From Elusimicrobiota bacterium (GTDB lineage Bacteria; Elusimicrobiota; Elusimicrobia; F11), in the NCBI GenBank assembly GCA_003140895.1, contig PLLH01000069.1, positions 13,189 through 49,755 on the forward strand: a stretch of 36,567 nt of DNA, read 5' to 3'. A program made the translations under genes and the position numbers. Below are positions 25,715-34,614 of the stretch, piece after piece. Within the stretch, counting starts at the first letter, position 1, and each line of letters starts with the position of its first letter. The notes under the pieces are model-generated. The model worked only from the letters and a program-made list of their open reading frames with translations, was not told the DNA's origin and made no database searches.

Positions 25715-26905
25715 ATGAATGTTCGTTATATCCCGAGCCGAAGCCGAATCCCGCCGGGGATTTTGTCCGTGAAGCGAATGGCGTCGCTGCTGCGGACATC
25801 GATTCCCGACGCGGGGCTTTTGATCTGCGTGTTGGGGCTTTTGGTGTTTGGCTGGGTGATGGTGTATTCCTCCAGCGCGCTGGCGGCAGAAATCCGTTAC
25901 CACGATCAATATTTTTTTCTCAAGCGGCAGATGATCTGGTCTTTCATCGGCTTGGTGGTCTACCTTGTGGCCGCCAACGTTCCCTTGCAGGTTTGGCAGA
26001 GCAAAACCTTCGCCCTCTATTTTTTTACGATCGGAGCGCTTATCGCCGTTCTTCTGGTCGGCCCCTCCATCGCCGGGGCCCGCCGGTGGATCCGGCTGGG
26101 TGGCTTTAGTTTTCAGCCGTCGGAAATCGCCAAAGTCGCCATGGTGTTTGTCGTGGCCGACTATATGGACCGGCGTCAGAGCCGGCTCAAACAATTCAGC
26201 AAGGGGCTTCTTCCTCTGCTTTTTTTGGTGGGCGTTTTGTTCGCCCTGATTTTGGTCGAGCCGGATTTGGGAACCCCGGTTTTGATGGGGCTCGTTTTAT
26301 TGGCTCTTCTCATTTTGGGCGGAGCTCGGTGGCGGCATTTGTTGTCGATGGGGATCGCCGTATTGCCGGTGTTGATTTTGGCGATCATCAAGGTGCGCTA
26401 TCGCCTGAAACGTCTCTTCGCGTATGTCGACCCCTGGTCCGATCCTCAAGGGACCGGATATCAGTTGGTTCAATCCCTTTTGGCGATGGGCTCCGGCGGC
26501 ATTTTTGGCCGCGGGCTGGGCGGATCCCGGATCAAAATTTCCAATCTTCCTGACGCGCACACGGATTTTGTTTTTTCCGTTATCGGAGAGGAGTTGGGCC
26601 TTCTGGGAACGCTCACCTGCGTCGCCCTTTTCCTCTTCTTGTGCATGTGGGGTCTTCAGGTGGCGAAGCGCGCGCCCACGTGCTTCTCCCGCCTGGTGGC
26701 GGCGGGCCTCAGTTTGACGATCGGCATTCAAGCCGTTATTAATATGGGAGTGGCCTCCGGGCTTTTTCCCACCAAAGGGATGCCGCTGCCCTTTCTCTCA
26801 TTCGGAGGTTCATCCCTCGTGATTATTATGATGTCGATCGGGCTTCTGGCTAATATTTCTCGTCAAGGCAAAAAGGAGCTTTCTCTCAAGGCGGTGGCGC
26901 TATGA
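25715..26905 (+). CDS. ftsW: Septal peptidoglycan polymerase FtsW
   Basis: FtsW is the SEDS-family glycosyltransferase that polymerises lipid II at the septum with FtsI. The 396 residues have about ten transmembrane segments. SEDS signatures: GARRWIRLGGFSFQPSEIAK near 120-140, EPDLGTPVLM near 186-195, and the LPDAHTDFVFSVIGEELG loop near 275-292 that carries the catalytic Asp. The end GMPLPFLSFGGSSLV is diagnostic. RodA is the main alternative, but the position between murD and murG fixes FtsW. The N-terminus has about 35 mostly polar residues before the first helix. An in-frame internal ATG at codon 22 is possible. It overlaps murG by ATGA. Confidence 0.95.
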   Translation: MNVRYIPSRSRIPPGILSVKRMASLLRTSIPDAGLLICVLGLLVFGWVMVYSSSALAAEIRYHDQYFFLKRQMIWSFIGLVVYLVAANVPLQVWQSKTFALYFFTIGALIAVLLVGPSIAGARRWIRLGGFSFQPSEIAKVAMVFVVADYMDRRQSRLKQFSKGLLPLLFLVGVLFALILVEPDLGTPVLMGLVLLALLILGGARWRHLLSMGIAVLPVLILAIIKVRYRLKRLFAYVDPWSDPQGTGYQLVQSLLAMGSGGIFGRGLGGSRIKISNLPDAHTDFVFSVIGEELGLLGTLTCVALFLFLCMWGLQVAKRAPTCFSRLVAAGLSLTIGIQAVINMGVASGLFPTKGMPLPFLSFGGSSLVIIMMSIGLLANISRQGKKELSLKAVAL

Positions 26906-27987
26906 AGATTTTGATCGCGGCCGGAGGCACTGGAGGTCATTTTTATCCGGGGTTGGCCCTGTATCATGAACTTAAAAAACGGGGAGACGCCGTCCGCTTT
27001 GTCATTCGCCGCCGCGACTTCGTGACGCCGCTCCTCAACCGCGAAAAAATCTCGTATGGGACCATTTCAGCGGGAGGATTTGAGCGCCGGCTGTGTGTCC
27101 AAAATTTTGTTTCCCTTTTTAAACTCATTCTGGGGTTCGCGCAATCGTTTTTTCTCTTGATTCGATTCCGGCCGGACCGGGTCGTTGTGATGGGCGGATA
27201 TTTATCGGTTCCGGTGGCCTTGGCGGCCAGAATTTTGTCCGTTCCTGTGATTCTTCATGAGCAGAACTTGAAGCCCGGCTTGGCCAACCGATGCCTGGAC
27301 CGGTTGGCCTCACAGGTGGCCGTGAGTTTTGACGATAGCCGGCGTTTTTTTAAGACGCCTTCTGTTGTGACGGGAAATCCCGTTCGCGCCGACTTTGAAC
27401 AGCTGCCGGACCGGACCGAGGTGTGCGCCGCCTGGAATCTCGATCCCCGAAAGAAAACCATCCTTGTTTTTGGGGGGAGTCTGGGAGCGCATCGTCTCAA
27501 CGAGTTGATGGTTCAGGCCGTCCAGGGCCTTTCTCACCGAAAAGAATCGTTCCAAGTCTGCCATTGGACGGGACCTCAAGACGAGGAGATGGTTCGCGGC
27601 GCTTATGAATCGTTTGGGGTTCAGTGCAACGTGGAATCGTATTGCCATGAGATGCCGAAGGCCTTCAGCGTTTGTGACCTGGTGGTATGCCGGTCGGGCG
27701 CCAGCACCATTTCGGAACTGGTGGCGGTCAAACGCCCCGCCATCCTCATCCCCTATCCGCTCGCGACGGAGGCCCATCAATTGGCGAACGCGAACCTCCT
27801 GGCCGCGTGGGGAGTGGCGCATGTTTATGAAGAAAGTTCCTTGCGGAACGGTGAGCTGCAGGGGATTCTCTCCGCCTTTTTATTGAACGGCGTTGCGCTG
27901 GAGGAGATGAAACGGCGGTATTCGGAGATTCATCTGAAACCATTTTTATCGGCGGGCTTGATCGCCGATCTGGTTCATCACGTGTGA
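26902..27987 (+). CDS. murG: UDP-GlcNAc--undecaprenyl-PP-MurNAc-pentapeptide transferase MurG
   Basis: MurG converts lipid I to lipid II on the cytoplasmic face. The 361-residue GT28 enzyme has the Gly-rich donor/acceptor loop AAGGTGGHFYPGLAL near 6-20, VVMGGYLSVPVALAAR, LHEQNLKPGLANR, TGNPVRADF, FGGSLGAHRLNEL near 189-201, and the UDP-GlcNAc site CRSGASTISELVAVKRPAILIPYPLATEAHQLANA near 260-290. It ends the plus-strand division cluster: the next gene is convergent after 22 bases, and murC, murB, ftsQ, ftsA and ftsZ do not follow. Confidence 0.96.
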   Translation: MKILIAAGGTGGHFYPGLALYHELKKRGDAVRFVIRRRDFVTPLLNREKISYGTISAGGFERRLCVQNFVSLFKLILGFAQSFFLLIRFRPDRVVVMGGYLSVPVALAARILSVPVILHEQNLKPGLANRCLDRLASQVAVSFDDSRRFFKTPSVVTGNPVRADFEQLPDRTEVCAAWNLDPRKKTILVFGGSLGAHRLNELMVQAVQGLSHRKESFQVCHWTGPQDEEMVRGAYESFGVQCNVESYCHEMPKAFSVCDLVVCRSGASTISELVAVKRPAILIPYPLATEAHQLANANLLAAWGVAHVYEESSLRNGELQGILSAFLLNGVALEEMKRRYSEIHLKPFLSAGLIADLVHHV

Positions 27988-28009
27988 TTTCATCACGCGT
28001 AAGGCGAGG

Positions 28010-28705
28010 TTATTTTTGGGGAATCGACGCCACTTGGTTGCTGAGAAAATACTGGCTTAATCCATTGGCGAGCGCTTTGGCGATTTTGGCTTGATAGGCG
28101 GGATCCGCCAATTTTTTGGCTTCTTTCCGATTGCTGAGAAACCCGGATTCCACGAGGACGGCCGGCACCTCGGCGGTTTCTAAAATCGTATAGGTGTCGT
28201 TCACGAGTTTCCTGTTTTTCGTCTGAAGCGTCTTAACCAAATTTCGTTGGATATATTTTCCCAGCTTGTGGCTGTTTTTCTTCGCGTAGTACGTTCCCAC
28301 GCCTCGGATGGAGCTTCGCGGGTCGTAGTCGCAATGAATGGAAATAAGCGCTTCGGCGTCCAGGTCGTTGGCGTAGGTGGCCCGGTTGCGGTTGTCTTCA
28401 GAGGCGCTGTACGATCGGCGCCATCCGTTGGCCGGCGTTCGCGTCATGTAGACTTTGGCGCCCTCTCTTCTTAAGAGCTCCGCCACTTTGGCCGCGATTT
28501 GAAGCGTCAGTTTGTATTCGGGGAGCCGGCCTTTCATTCGTCGGCCGGCGTTGATCACTTTCCCCTGAAAATTCAACGTGCCGTGGCCGGCGTCGATCAC
28601 GATGACATGGCCTTTCAGGGCCGAATCCGCGTTGGAAAGGAGGGGGAGAAATAAAAAGACGAGAAAGAGCCCCAGCGTCCTCCCGCGCGTCGTTTGATGG
28701 ATCAC
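28010..28705 (-). CDS. N-acetylmuramoyl-L-alanine amidase (Amidase_3), secreted
   Basis: Cleaves the amide bond between MurNAc and the stem peptide in the periplasm. I choose GTG at 28705 because AGGAGG sits five bases upstream; an in-frame TTG at 28735 is weaker and would overlap the upstream gene. The 231 residues begin with a signal peptide (RGRTLGLFLVFLFLPLLSNADSA). Zinc-site motifs of Amidase_3 follow: VIDAGHG with the first His, Glu near KLTLQIAAKVAELLR, SIHCDYD with the second His, and VPAVLVESGFLSN with the catalytic Glu. No AMIN, SPOR or LysM domain is present. It faces murG tail to tail and may serve daughter-cell separation; that role is inference. Confidence 0.92.
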   Translation of the reverse strand: MIHQTTRGRTLGLFLVFLFLPLLSNADSALKGHVIVIDAGHGTLNFQGKVINAGRRMKGRLPEYKLTLQIAAKVAELLRREGAKVYMTRTPANGWRRSYSASEDNRNRATYANDLDAEALISIHCDYDPRSSIRGVGTYYAKKNSHKLGKYIQRNLVKTLQTKNRKLVNDTYTILETAEVPAVLVESGFLSNRKEAKKLADPAYQAKIAKALANGLSQYFLSNQVASIPQK

Positions 28706-28731
28706 ATCATCCTCCTCATTCCAAATTCCCC

Positions 28732-29820
28732 TCAACTGTTTAAATAATCGATCAGCTGCCGGAGCCGGCCGTTGTTGACGCGGTTGAATTTGAAGATCAG
28801 CCGCGGCAGATGCTGAAGTTCCGGTTGATTGTCCTCTTCTTTCAAGGCGCTGCCGGCTTCAAACCGTCCCGATTCCAATAAGTTCGTGTAGTTTTTATTG
28901 AGATAGGCCAATTGCTTCTCGTCGACCGGGTTTTGCAGGCGCATGACAAGCCGGTCTCCAACGTATCGTTGCGAGTGATAATTCGAATAGAATTTAAAAA
29001 GTTCGTCGCAGGCCGCCTGGGGGGAGGTCACGATTTTGAAGATGCTCATGTCTTCTTTGGAGATCCGCTTGGCGGACAAGAGATGTCCCGCGATGAATTT
29101 TTTGAAGCTTTTCCAGAAGGCGCCGCCGGGAACGTCCACCAAAATAATCGGGATCGGCTCGCACTTTCCAGTCTGAACCAGCGTTAATATTTCAAAGGCT
29201 TCATCCAGGGTTCCAAAGCCGCCTGGAAAGAAGACGGCGCCGCTCGCTTCTTTGACGAATATCAGTTTTCGGGTGAAGAAGTACCGGCAATCAATGTAGG
29301 TCGGCTGGTCGGCGATGAATTTGTTCGGATGCTGCTCATACGGCAGGCGGATGTTCACGCCGAAACTGGCGGCGGGCCCCGCGCCTTCGTTTCCGGCCAT
29401 CATAATGCCGGGGCCGGCCCCGGTGATCACCATGTAGCCGTTCTTGGCCAATTTGGAAGCGAAGAGTTTGGCGGATTTATACGCCGGATGGCTGGGTTTG
29501 GTTCGGGCCGAGCCGAAAATCGTGACCTTCCGGATTCCTCTGTAGGATTTAAATATTTTAAACGCGTAGCGGAGCTCCCGGATAGATCTGCTGAGGAGCT
29601 TTAAGTCGCCCCGGGTGATTTGGGATTGAACGGCTTTAAGGGCCGTGACCATGATTTCCGTGACGACGTCCGAGTGTTCAAACGGCTGGCCGGGAGAAAT
29701 TTGTTCGATCAATTTATGGATGGAATTTTGGATTTTCGGGTCCCACGGCCCCACCTGTTCAAAATGAGATTGTCCGTTATGTCCGGGATGGTTGTTTTCT
29801 TCTGTTGGCTTGAATTTCAT
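28732..29820 (-). CDS. LOG-family protein (TIGR00730-like) with N- and C-terminal extensions
   Basis: LOG proteins hydrolyse the N-glycosidic bond of nucleoside 5'-monophosphates (cytokinin-activating or general nucleotide hydrolases) and were formerly called lysine decarboxylases. I choose ATG 29820, preceded by AAGGA, giving 362 residues; an in-frame TTG at 29886 lacks support. The Rossmann core holds VTIFGSARTKPSHPAYKSA, ITGAGPGIMMAGNEGA and the catalytic PGGFGTLDEAFE motif. About 95 residues precede the core and about 90 follow it (VGDRLVMRLQNPVDEKQLAYLN...), longer than the minimal about 190-residue LOG. It ends 26 bases before the amidase start, so the two are probably cotranscribed. 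The physiological substrate is unknown. Confidence 0.85.
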   Translation of the reverse strand: MKFKPTEENNHPGHNGQSHFEQVGPWDPKIQNSIHKLIEQISPGQPFEHSDVVTEIMVTALKAVQSQITRGDLKLLSRSIRELRYAFKIFKSYRGIRKVTIFGSARTKPSHPAYKSAKLFASKLAKNGYMVITGAGPGIMMAGNEGAGPAASFGVNIRLPYEQHPNKFIADQPTYIDCRYFFTRKLIFVKEASGAVFFPGGFGTLDEAFEILTLVQTGKCEPIPIILVDVPGGAFWKSFKKFIAGHLLSAKRISKEDMSIFKIVTSPQAACDELFKFYSNYHSQRYVGDRLVMRLQNPVDEKQLAYLNKNYTNLLESGRFEAGSALKEEDNQPELQHLPRLIFKFNRVNNGRLRQLIDYLNS

Positions 29821-29913
29821 AGGTTCCTTGTTTGTTAAATTGGGTTGCTTTCTCTGACTGTTTTGTGAGTTATATGACACCTTCAACCCCCAATGAATTA
29901 TTATTGTTCCTCA
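29821..29913. other. Divergent intergenic region between the LOG gene and uvrB
   Basis: It should hold promoters in both directions. AT-rich segments such as TTATAT near 29870 could be part of a -10 box, but I see no hexamer pair with 16-18 base spacing that I would defend, and no LexA-type dyad. Confidence 0.3.
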
Positions 29914-31920
29914 ATGAGCAAATTTCAAATTGTTTCTACATTTAAACCCGCGGGAGACCAAACCGCCGCCATCGAAGAACTGACGCGCGGTTTGTCCGAG
30001 AACAAACCGAACCAGGTGTTGCTGGGGGTGACGGGGTCAGGTAAGACCTTCAGCATCGCCAACACCATAGCTCATTATGGGAAACCGACGCTGGTGATTT
30101 CTCCCAATAAAACGCTGGCCGCCCAGCTGTACGCCGAGTTTAAATCATTCTTCCCGAACAACGCCGTCGAATATTTCATCTCCTATTATGATTATTACCA
30201 GCCGGAGGCGTATGTTCCTCAATCCGACACCTACATCGAAAAAGACGCCAGCATCAACGACCATATCGACCGGTTGAGGTTGAAGGCCACCTCCAGCCTC
30301 ATGGAGCGCGACGACGTCATTATCGTGGCCAGCGTCTCCTGCATATACGGATTGGGGTCGCCCGGCGACTATAAAAACATGTGCGTTTCGTTGGAGAGAG
30401 GCGCCGTGAAGCCGCGAAAAGACATTTTGCGGGAACTGGTCGCCACTCACTATGAGCGGAACGAAGTTGAGTTTACGCCCGGCCGGTTCCGGGTGCGGGG
30501 GGAATCCATTGAGATTTTCCCGGCGTATCTTGAGACGGCGATCCGGGTGGAGCTCTTTGGCGATGAGATCGAAAAAATCCGGGAAATCCATCCGCTCACG
30601 GGGGCGGTGATCTCGGAGAAAGACCGCGTGTTCATCTATCCGGCCCGGCATTTTGTCACGACGCAACCGACGATCGAGCGCGCGTTGGGGAGCATTCGGG
30701 CGGAGCTAAAAGGGCAATTGGATCTGTTTAATCAAAAAGGGAAGTTGCTGGAAGCCCAGCGCTTGGAACAGCGGACCCGTTACGATCTGGAGATGCTCAA
30801 AGAAATGGGGTTTTGCAACGGGATTGAAAATTACTCGCGCCATTTGGCCGGACGAGCGCCGGGCGAGCGCCCAGCCTGCCTCATCGATTATTTCCCCAAG
30901 GATTTTCTGACCATTGTGGACGAGTCCCATGTCACCCTTCCCCAAATTCGCGGGATGTACGAGGGAGACCGTTCCCGGAAGAAAACGCTGGTTGATTTCG
31001 GCTTTCGACTGCCCTCCGCGTTGGATAACCGGCCCCTCAAATTTAACGAGTTTGAGTCGCTGGTTCCTCGTTTGATTTGTGTCTCCGCCACGCCCGGCCC
31101 GGTTGAGCTTGAAAAAACGAAGGGTGTCGTGGTTGAGCAGGTGATCCGGCCTACCGGCCTTATTGACCCGGAGGTCGACATTCATCCCCTGGAGGGCCAA
31201 ATCGACGATCTGATGAGGCGGATCGCTGAACGAGTGTCCCGGCACGAGCGCGTGCTCGTGACCACGCTCACGAAGCGGATGGCGGAGGATTTAACGGAAT
31301 TTCTGACCGATAAAAAGTTTAAGGTTCGTTATTTGCACTCGGATATCGACGCGTTGGATCGCATTGAGATCATTCAAGGTCTGAGGAAAGGGGAGTTTGA
31401 CGTGCTGGTCGGGATCAACCTCCTCCGGGAGGGCTTGGATTTGCCGGAGGTGTCCCTTGTGGCGGTCATGGACGCCGACAAGGAAGGGTTTCTTCGCTCG
31501 GAAACGTCGTTGATTCAGGTATGCGGCCGGGCGGCCCGCCACGTGGAAGGAAGCGTCGTTCTCTACGCCGATCAGATGACGGGGTCCATGAAACGGGCGT
31601 TGGACGAAATGAGCCGCCGCCGGAAAAAACAGACGGAATACAACCGGGTCCACCGCATCACGCCTCGTTCCGTGGTTAAGGCCGTGCAGGATTTGGAGGA
31701 ATTTCAATCGCGCGCGAAGGTGGAGGGGTTGTCGCGCCTGGTGAATGATTTCTCCCAAACGTGGGACCCGGGGAAGGATTTGTCCCAACTCATTAAGGAA
31801 CTGGAGAAACAAATGCGCTCCGCCGCTGACGTGTTGGATTTTGAATTGGCCGCCGCGTTACGGGACAAAATACGCGAGTGCCGTCAGATGAGCGTGGTGT
31901 CCAAGAAAAAGAGCCGTTAG
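29914..31920 (+). CDS. uvrB: Excinuclease ABC subunit UvrB
   Basis: UvrB is the damage-verifying helicase-like subunit of nucleotide excision repair. From ATG 29914 ([16 protein letters not shown], the family start) it has 668 residues; an in-frame ATG at 29893 would add seven. Motifs: Walker [11 protein letters not shown] near 37-46, the beta-hairpin [25 protein letters not shown], the helicase Walker B-type [21 protein letters not shown], and helicase motifs V/VI ([29 protein letters not shown]). The C-terminal UVR domain that contacts UvrC is [25 protein letters not shown]. It stands alone, divergent from the LOG gene and convergent with pilT. Confidence 0.97.
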   Translation: MSKFQIVSTFKPAGDQTAAIEELTRGLSENKPNQVLLGVTGSGKTFSIANTIAHYGKPTLVISPNKTLAAQLYAEFKSFFPNNAVEYFISYYDYYQPEAYVPQSDTYIEKDASINDHIDRLRLKATSSLMERDDVIIVASVSCIYGLGSPGDYKNMCVSLERGAVKPRKDILRELVATHYERNEVEFTPGRFRVRGESIEIFPAYLETAIRVELFGDEIEKIREIHPLTGAVISEKDRVFIYPARHFVTTQPTIERALGSIRAELKGQLDLFNQKGKLLEAQRLEQRTRYDLEMLKEMGFCNGIENYSRHLAGRAPGERPACLIDYFPKDFLTIVDESHVTLPQIRGMYEGDRSRKKTLVDFGFRLPSALDNRPLKFNEFESLVPRLICVSATPGPVELEKTKGVVVEQVIRPTGLIDPEVDIHPLEGQIDDLMRRIAERVSRHERVLVTTLTKRMAEDLTEFLTDKKFKVRYLHSDIDALDRIEIIQGLRKGEFDVLVGINLLREGLDLPEVSLVAVMDADKEGFLRSETSLIQVCGRAARHVEGSVVLYADQMTGSMKRALDEMSRRRKKQTEYNRVHRITPRSVVKAVQDLEEFQSRAKVEGLSRLVNDFSQTWDPGKDLSQLIKELEKQMRSAADVLDFELAAALRDKIRECRQMSVVSKKKSR

Positions 31921-31928
31921 GGAGGCTT

Positions 31929-33095
31929 TTACGGGGCTTTTTTGGCTTGCGGGCGTTCCCGAGGCAGTTCGAGCTCGCCCCCGCCTGCGGTGTTGGGTTT
32001 GGGCGTTTCGGCGCCGTTCGTCGTGATGCCTCTATCCACCCCTCTTAGCTTCAGCGCCAGATCTTCCAGATTGGTGGCATGGTTGAGCGCTTCCTGCGTT
32101 GAAATCAGATTTTGGGCGTGGAGATGCTCCAGGTCTTGATCAAAGGTGTGCATTCCATAATAGGTGTCTTGCGCCATAAGCCGCGTGATCTCTTCCGTTC
32201 GTCCTTCCGCCAGGAGTCTCTTCATAAATGTCGTCCCCAGCAGAATTTCCGTGGCGGGATATCGGGCGTTTCCATCGGCGGAACGAACCAACCGCTGCGC
32301 CACGACGCCGCTGATGACCCCGGCCACTTGCTGGCGCACCGACCCTTGTTCGTGGGGAGGGTAGGCGTCCACGATCCGGTTCACCGCGTGGACCGCGTCG
32401 ATCGTATGAACGGTGGACAGGACCAGATGTCCTGATTCGGCGGCGGAAATGGCGGCCGTCATGGTTTCCAAATCTCTCATTTCTCCGATGGCGATGACGT
32501 CCGGGCTTTGGCGGAGAACGTTTCGGAGCGCTTCTTTAAAGGAGGTTGTGTCTTGTCCCACTTCCCGCTGGGAGATCGATGATTTGACGTCGGTGTGGAG
32601 ATATTCGATCGGATCTTCGATGGTAATGATGTTGTAGGTGTAGTTTTGATTTAAAAAATTGATGATGGCGTTCATGGTGGTTGTTTTTCCGGCGCCTGTG
32701 ACGCCGGCGAAGAGGATGAGGCCGCGCCCCTGGGAAACAAGTTTTTTCAGGGTTTGCGTGGGAAGATGCAAATCTTCAAATCCTTTGAGTGTGAGAGGAA
32801 TGGTCCGCAGTGCCACGGCCACGGTTCCTTTTTGACGATACAGATTGGCTCGGAACCGGCTCACGCCGTCCACGGTGCAGGCGACATCCATTTCGTTTCG
32901 TTCGGAAAAGACTTTTTGCTGGGCGGGGGAGATGAGGCTGCGCGCGATTTCTTCGGTTTGGGCCGCGGTCAGGGGTTCCAAGTTGGTTTGAACCAGTTGG
33001 CCGTTCACTCGAATCAGCGGACAGGAACCGGCTTTGAAGAGAATATCCGATATGCCGTCTCTTAACATCAACTCAATCAGCCGTTTGTATTCCAT
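31929..33095 (-). CDS. pilT: Type IV pilus retraction ATPase PilT
   Basis: PilT powers pilus retraction for twitching motility, DNA uptake or adhesion. The 388-residue ATPase has Walker A GVTGAGKTTTMN at 131-142, the Asp box, the atypical Walker B with IAIGEMRDLETM near 197-209, and the His box GHLVLSTVHT near 221-230. The C-terminal AIRNLIRE-like helix of classic PilT is not obvious; instead the last about 30 residues are Pro/Gly-rich (PKPNTAGGGELELPRERP) and probably disordered, so PilU-type retraction is possible. AGAGGA precedes the ATG. No other pilus genes are nearby. It ends 8 bases from uvrB, tail to tail. Confidence 0.9.
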   Translation of the reverse strand: MEYKRLIELMLRDGISDILFKAGSCPLIRVNGQLVQTNLEPLTAAQTEEIARSLISPAQQKVFSERNEMDVACTVDGVSRFRANLYRQKGTVAVALRTIPLTLKGFEDLHLPTQTLKKLVSQGRGLILFAGVTGAGKTTTMNAIINFLNQNYTYNIITIEDPIEYLHTDVKSSISQREVGQDTTSFKEALRNVLRQSPDVIAIGEMRDLETMTAAISAAESGHLVLSTVHTIDAVHAVNRIVDAYPPHEQGSVRQQVAGVISGVVAQRLVRSADGNARYPATEILLGTTFMKRLLAEGRTEEITRLMAQDTYYGMHTFDQDLEHLHAQNLISTQEALNHATNLEDLALKLRGVDRGITTNGAETPKPNTAGGGELELPRERPQAKKAP

Positions 33096-33218
33096 AAAGG
33101 TCCTCTGTCCCTCAGCGTTTCAAATTTCTTACGTCACGTTTTTCAGGGGGTTCACTGCCACCACTCACCCATAATCAAACTTACTAATCAACCGGATTTT
33201 TTCAATGGTTTTTTATAA
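33096..33218 (-). other. Spacer between the HD-GYP gene and pilT
   Basis: A 123-base region upstream of pilT on the minus strand. It has an AT-rich part next to the HD-GYP stop with A- and T-runs and only a weak 4-bp dyad. I see no convincing terminator, promoter pair or c-di-GMP riboswitch fold. Confidence 0.3.
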
Positions 33219-34481
33219 TTAGCAGGTGGGGAGTTGAACGGATTCAGCTTGGTTGGGGTTGTCGGCGTACATTTTCATGACCTCGATAATTTTGGGAAGG
33301 CACCGGTGGAAGGCCGCCACCACGTCCGGATCAAAATGTGAACCGCACTCTTTGTCGAGGATGCCAACGGTTTCTTCCAAAGAAAAGGACGGTTTGTAGA
33401 TTCGTTTCGAAGTGAGCGCGTCAAATACGTCCGCCACAGCGGCGATACGGGCTTCAATGGGGATGTCCGTCCCTTTGATGCTTTGAGGGTAGCCGGAACC
33501 GTCCCATTTTTCGTGATGATACAAGGCCACGATGGCCGACATTTTCATCAGTTCATTATCAGAGTCTTTGAGAATTTCAGCGCCGTGTCGCGGGTGTTTT
33601 TTCATTTCAACCCATTCTTCCGGCGTCAACTTCCCGGGTTTGTGCAAAATGGCGTCCGGCACGCCGATTTTCCCGATGTCGTGCATCGGCATCGCCAACC
33701 GCAGGTTTTCAATCCATTCTTTGGCGAAGTCCATTTCACGGGCGATGAAGGCGGCGTATTGACTCACGCGGGTCAGATGCGCCCGGGTGTCTTGGTCTTT
33801 GTATTCCACCGCCGCGGCCAGGCGGATAATGGTTTCCTGGGTGACCTTTCGAATTTCCTGATAAAGCTGGGCGTTTTCAACGTGAGCGGAGGCCTGTTCG
33901 GATAAGAGGGTGAGGAGTTCTTCATCCTGCTGATCGAAGTTTCCGCCGACTTTCCGGTTCAACACCTGAAAAACGCCGATCACGTCATTTTTCGCGCTGA
34001 ACATGGGGGCCGTGAGAACGGACCGGGTCCGGTAGCCGGTCTTTTTGTCGACGTCGGGATTAAAGCGGGGATCGTTGTAGACGTCCCGGATGTTCAAAAG
34101 ATGTCCTGAGACGGCGACGGCGCCGGCGATGCCTTTGTCCAGCGGAACGCGGATGGTTTGCGTTCCCGTGGCCACTTTCGACCAGAGTTCCTGGTTCTTT
34201 TTGTCGACGATGAAAACGGTGGCGCGTTCGGCGTTGAGTACCGTTTTGGCTTGATCGGCCAAAAGAAGAAGGAGGTCGTCCAAATTGGTCATGACGGCGG
34301 CTTGTTTCCCGTATTTTAGAAGGGCCGCCAAACGCCTGCGCCACTCGTTGAGACGGGCGATTTTTTTCTCCATCGTGGCGATCACATGCGTTTGTTGAGA
34401 GAGGGAACGTGGTTTTTTTGACAAGCGTGAGGAGCGCTTTTGGGGAACCGCGGTTTGACTCTTTTTTGATTTGACCTTCAT
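33219..34481 (-). CDS. GAF/HD-GYP domain protein, probable cyclic-di-GMP phosphodiesterase
   Basis: HD-GYP proteins hydrolyse c-di-GMP to GMP, which typically promotes motility. The 420 residues begin with a basic, Ser/Lys-rich tail (about 1-30) and a short coiled coil, then a GAF domain (about 55-205; ANLDDLLLLLADQAK, VSGHLLNIRDVYNDPRF, GVFQVLNRKVGG), then the HD-GYP domain (about 215-400). Metal ligands look complete: H in HLTRVSQYA, HD in MPMHDIGKIG, H in HPRHGAEIL, HH in ALYHHEKWDG, and D in VADVFDALTS; the GYP signature is GSGYP. No membrane segment, so it is a cytosolic sensor of unknown ligand. It lies upstream of pilT on the same strand, which suggests but does not prove a pilus link. 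Confidence 0.9.
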   Translation of the reverse strand: MKVKSKKSQTAVPQKRSSRLSKKPRSLSQQTHVIATMEKKIARLNEWRRRLAALLKYGKQAAVMTNLDDLLLLLADQAKTVLNAERATVFIVDKKNQELWSKVATGTQTIRVPLDKGIAGAVAVSGHLLNIRDVYNDPRFNPDVDKKTGYRTRSVLTAPMFSAKNDVIGVFQVLNRKVGGNFDQQDEELLTLLSEQASAHVENAQLYQEIRKVTQETIIRLAAAVEYKDQDTRAHLTRVSQYAAFIAREMDFAKEWIENLRLAMPMHDIGKIGVPDAILHKPGKLTPEEWVEMKKHPRHGAEILKDSDNELMKMSAIVALYHHEKWDGSGYPQSIKGTDIPIEARIAAVADVFDALTSKRIYKPSFSLEETVGILDKECGSHFDPDVVAAFHRCLPKIIEVMKMYADNPNQAESVQLPTC

Positions 34482-34543
34482 GCTGCCCCTTCCCTCATTC
34501 CGGACGATTCGATGTTGTCAGAAATCGGTGAAATCCAGGGTGC

Positions 34544-34572
34544 AGTCTATCGAATGGCCGACGGGGCGTCAA
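34544..34572 (-). promoter_or_regulatory. Sigma-70 promoter of the HD-GYP gene
   Basis: Read on the minus strand, TTGACG (34572-34567) and TAGACT (34549-34544) are separated by exactly 17 bases. Transcription would start near 34537, leaving about 55 bases of leader with AAGGGG ahead of the ATG at 34481. Confidence 0.75.
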
Positions 34573-34614
34573 CTTTTCTCATCAAAGACTCTCCTAATAT
34601 CGGATGATGTCAAA

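Noticed and set aside
33096-33218. c-di-GMP riboswitch upstream of pilT
   Set aside because: The neighbour is an HD-GYP gene so I looked, but no GEMM-type conserved core or paired stems could be found.
34471-34614. Longer N-terminus for the RF-1-domain protein
   Set aside because: It would overlap the divergent HD-GYP gene and its promoter, and the residues show no conserved segment.
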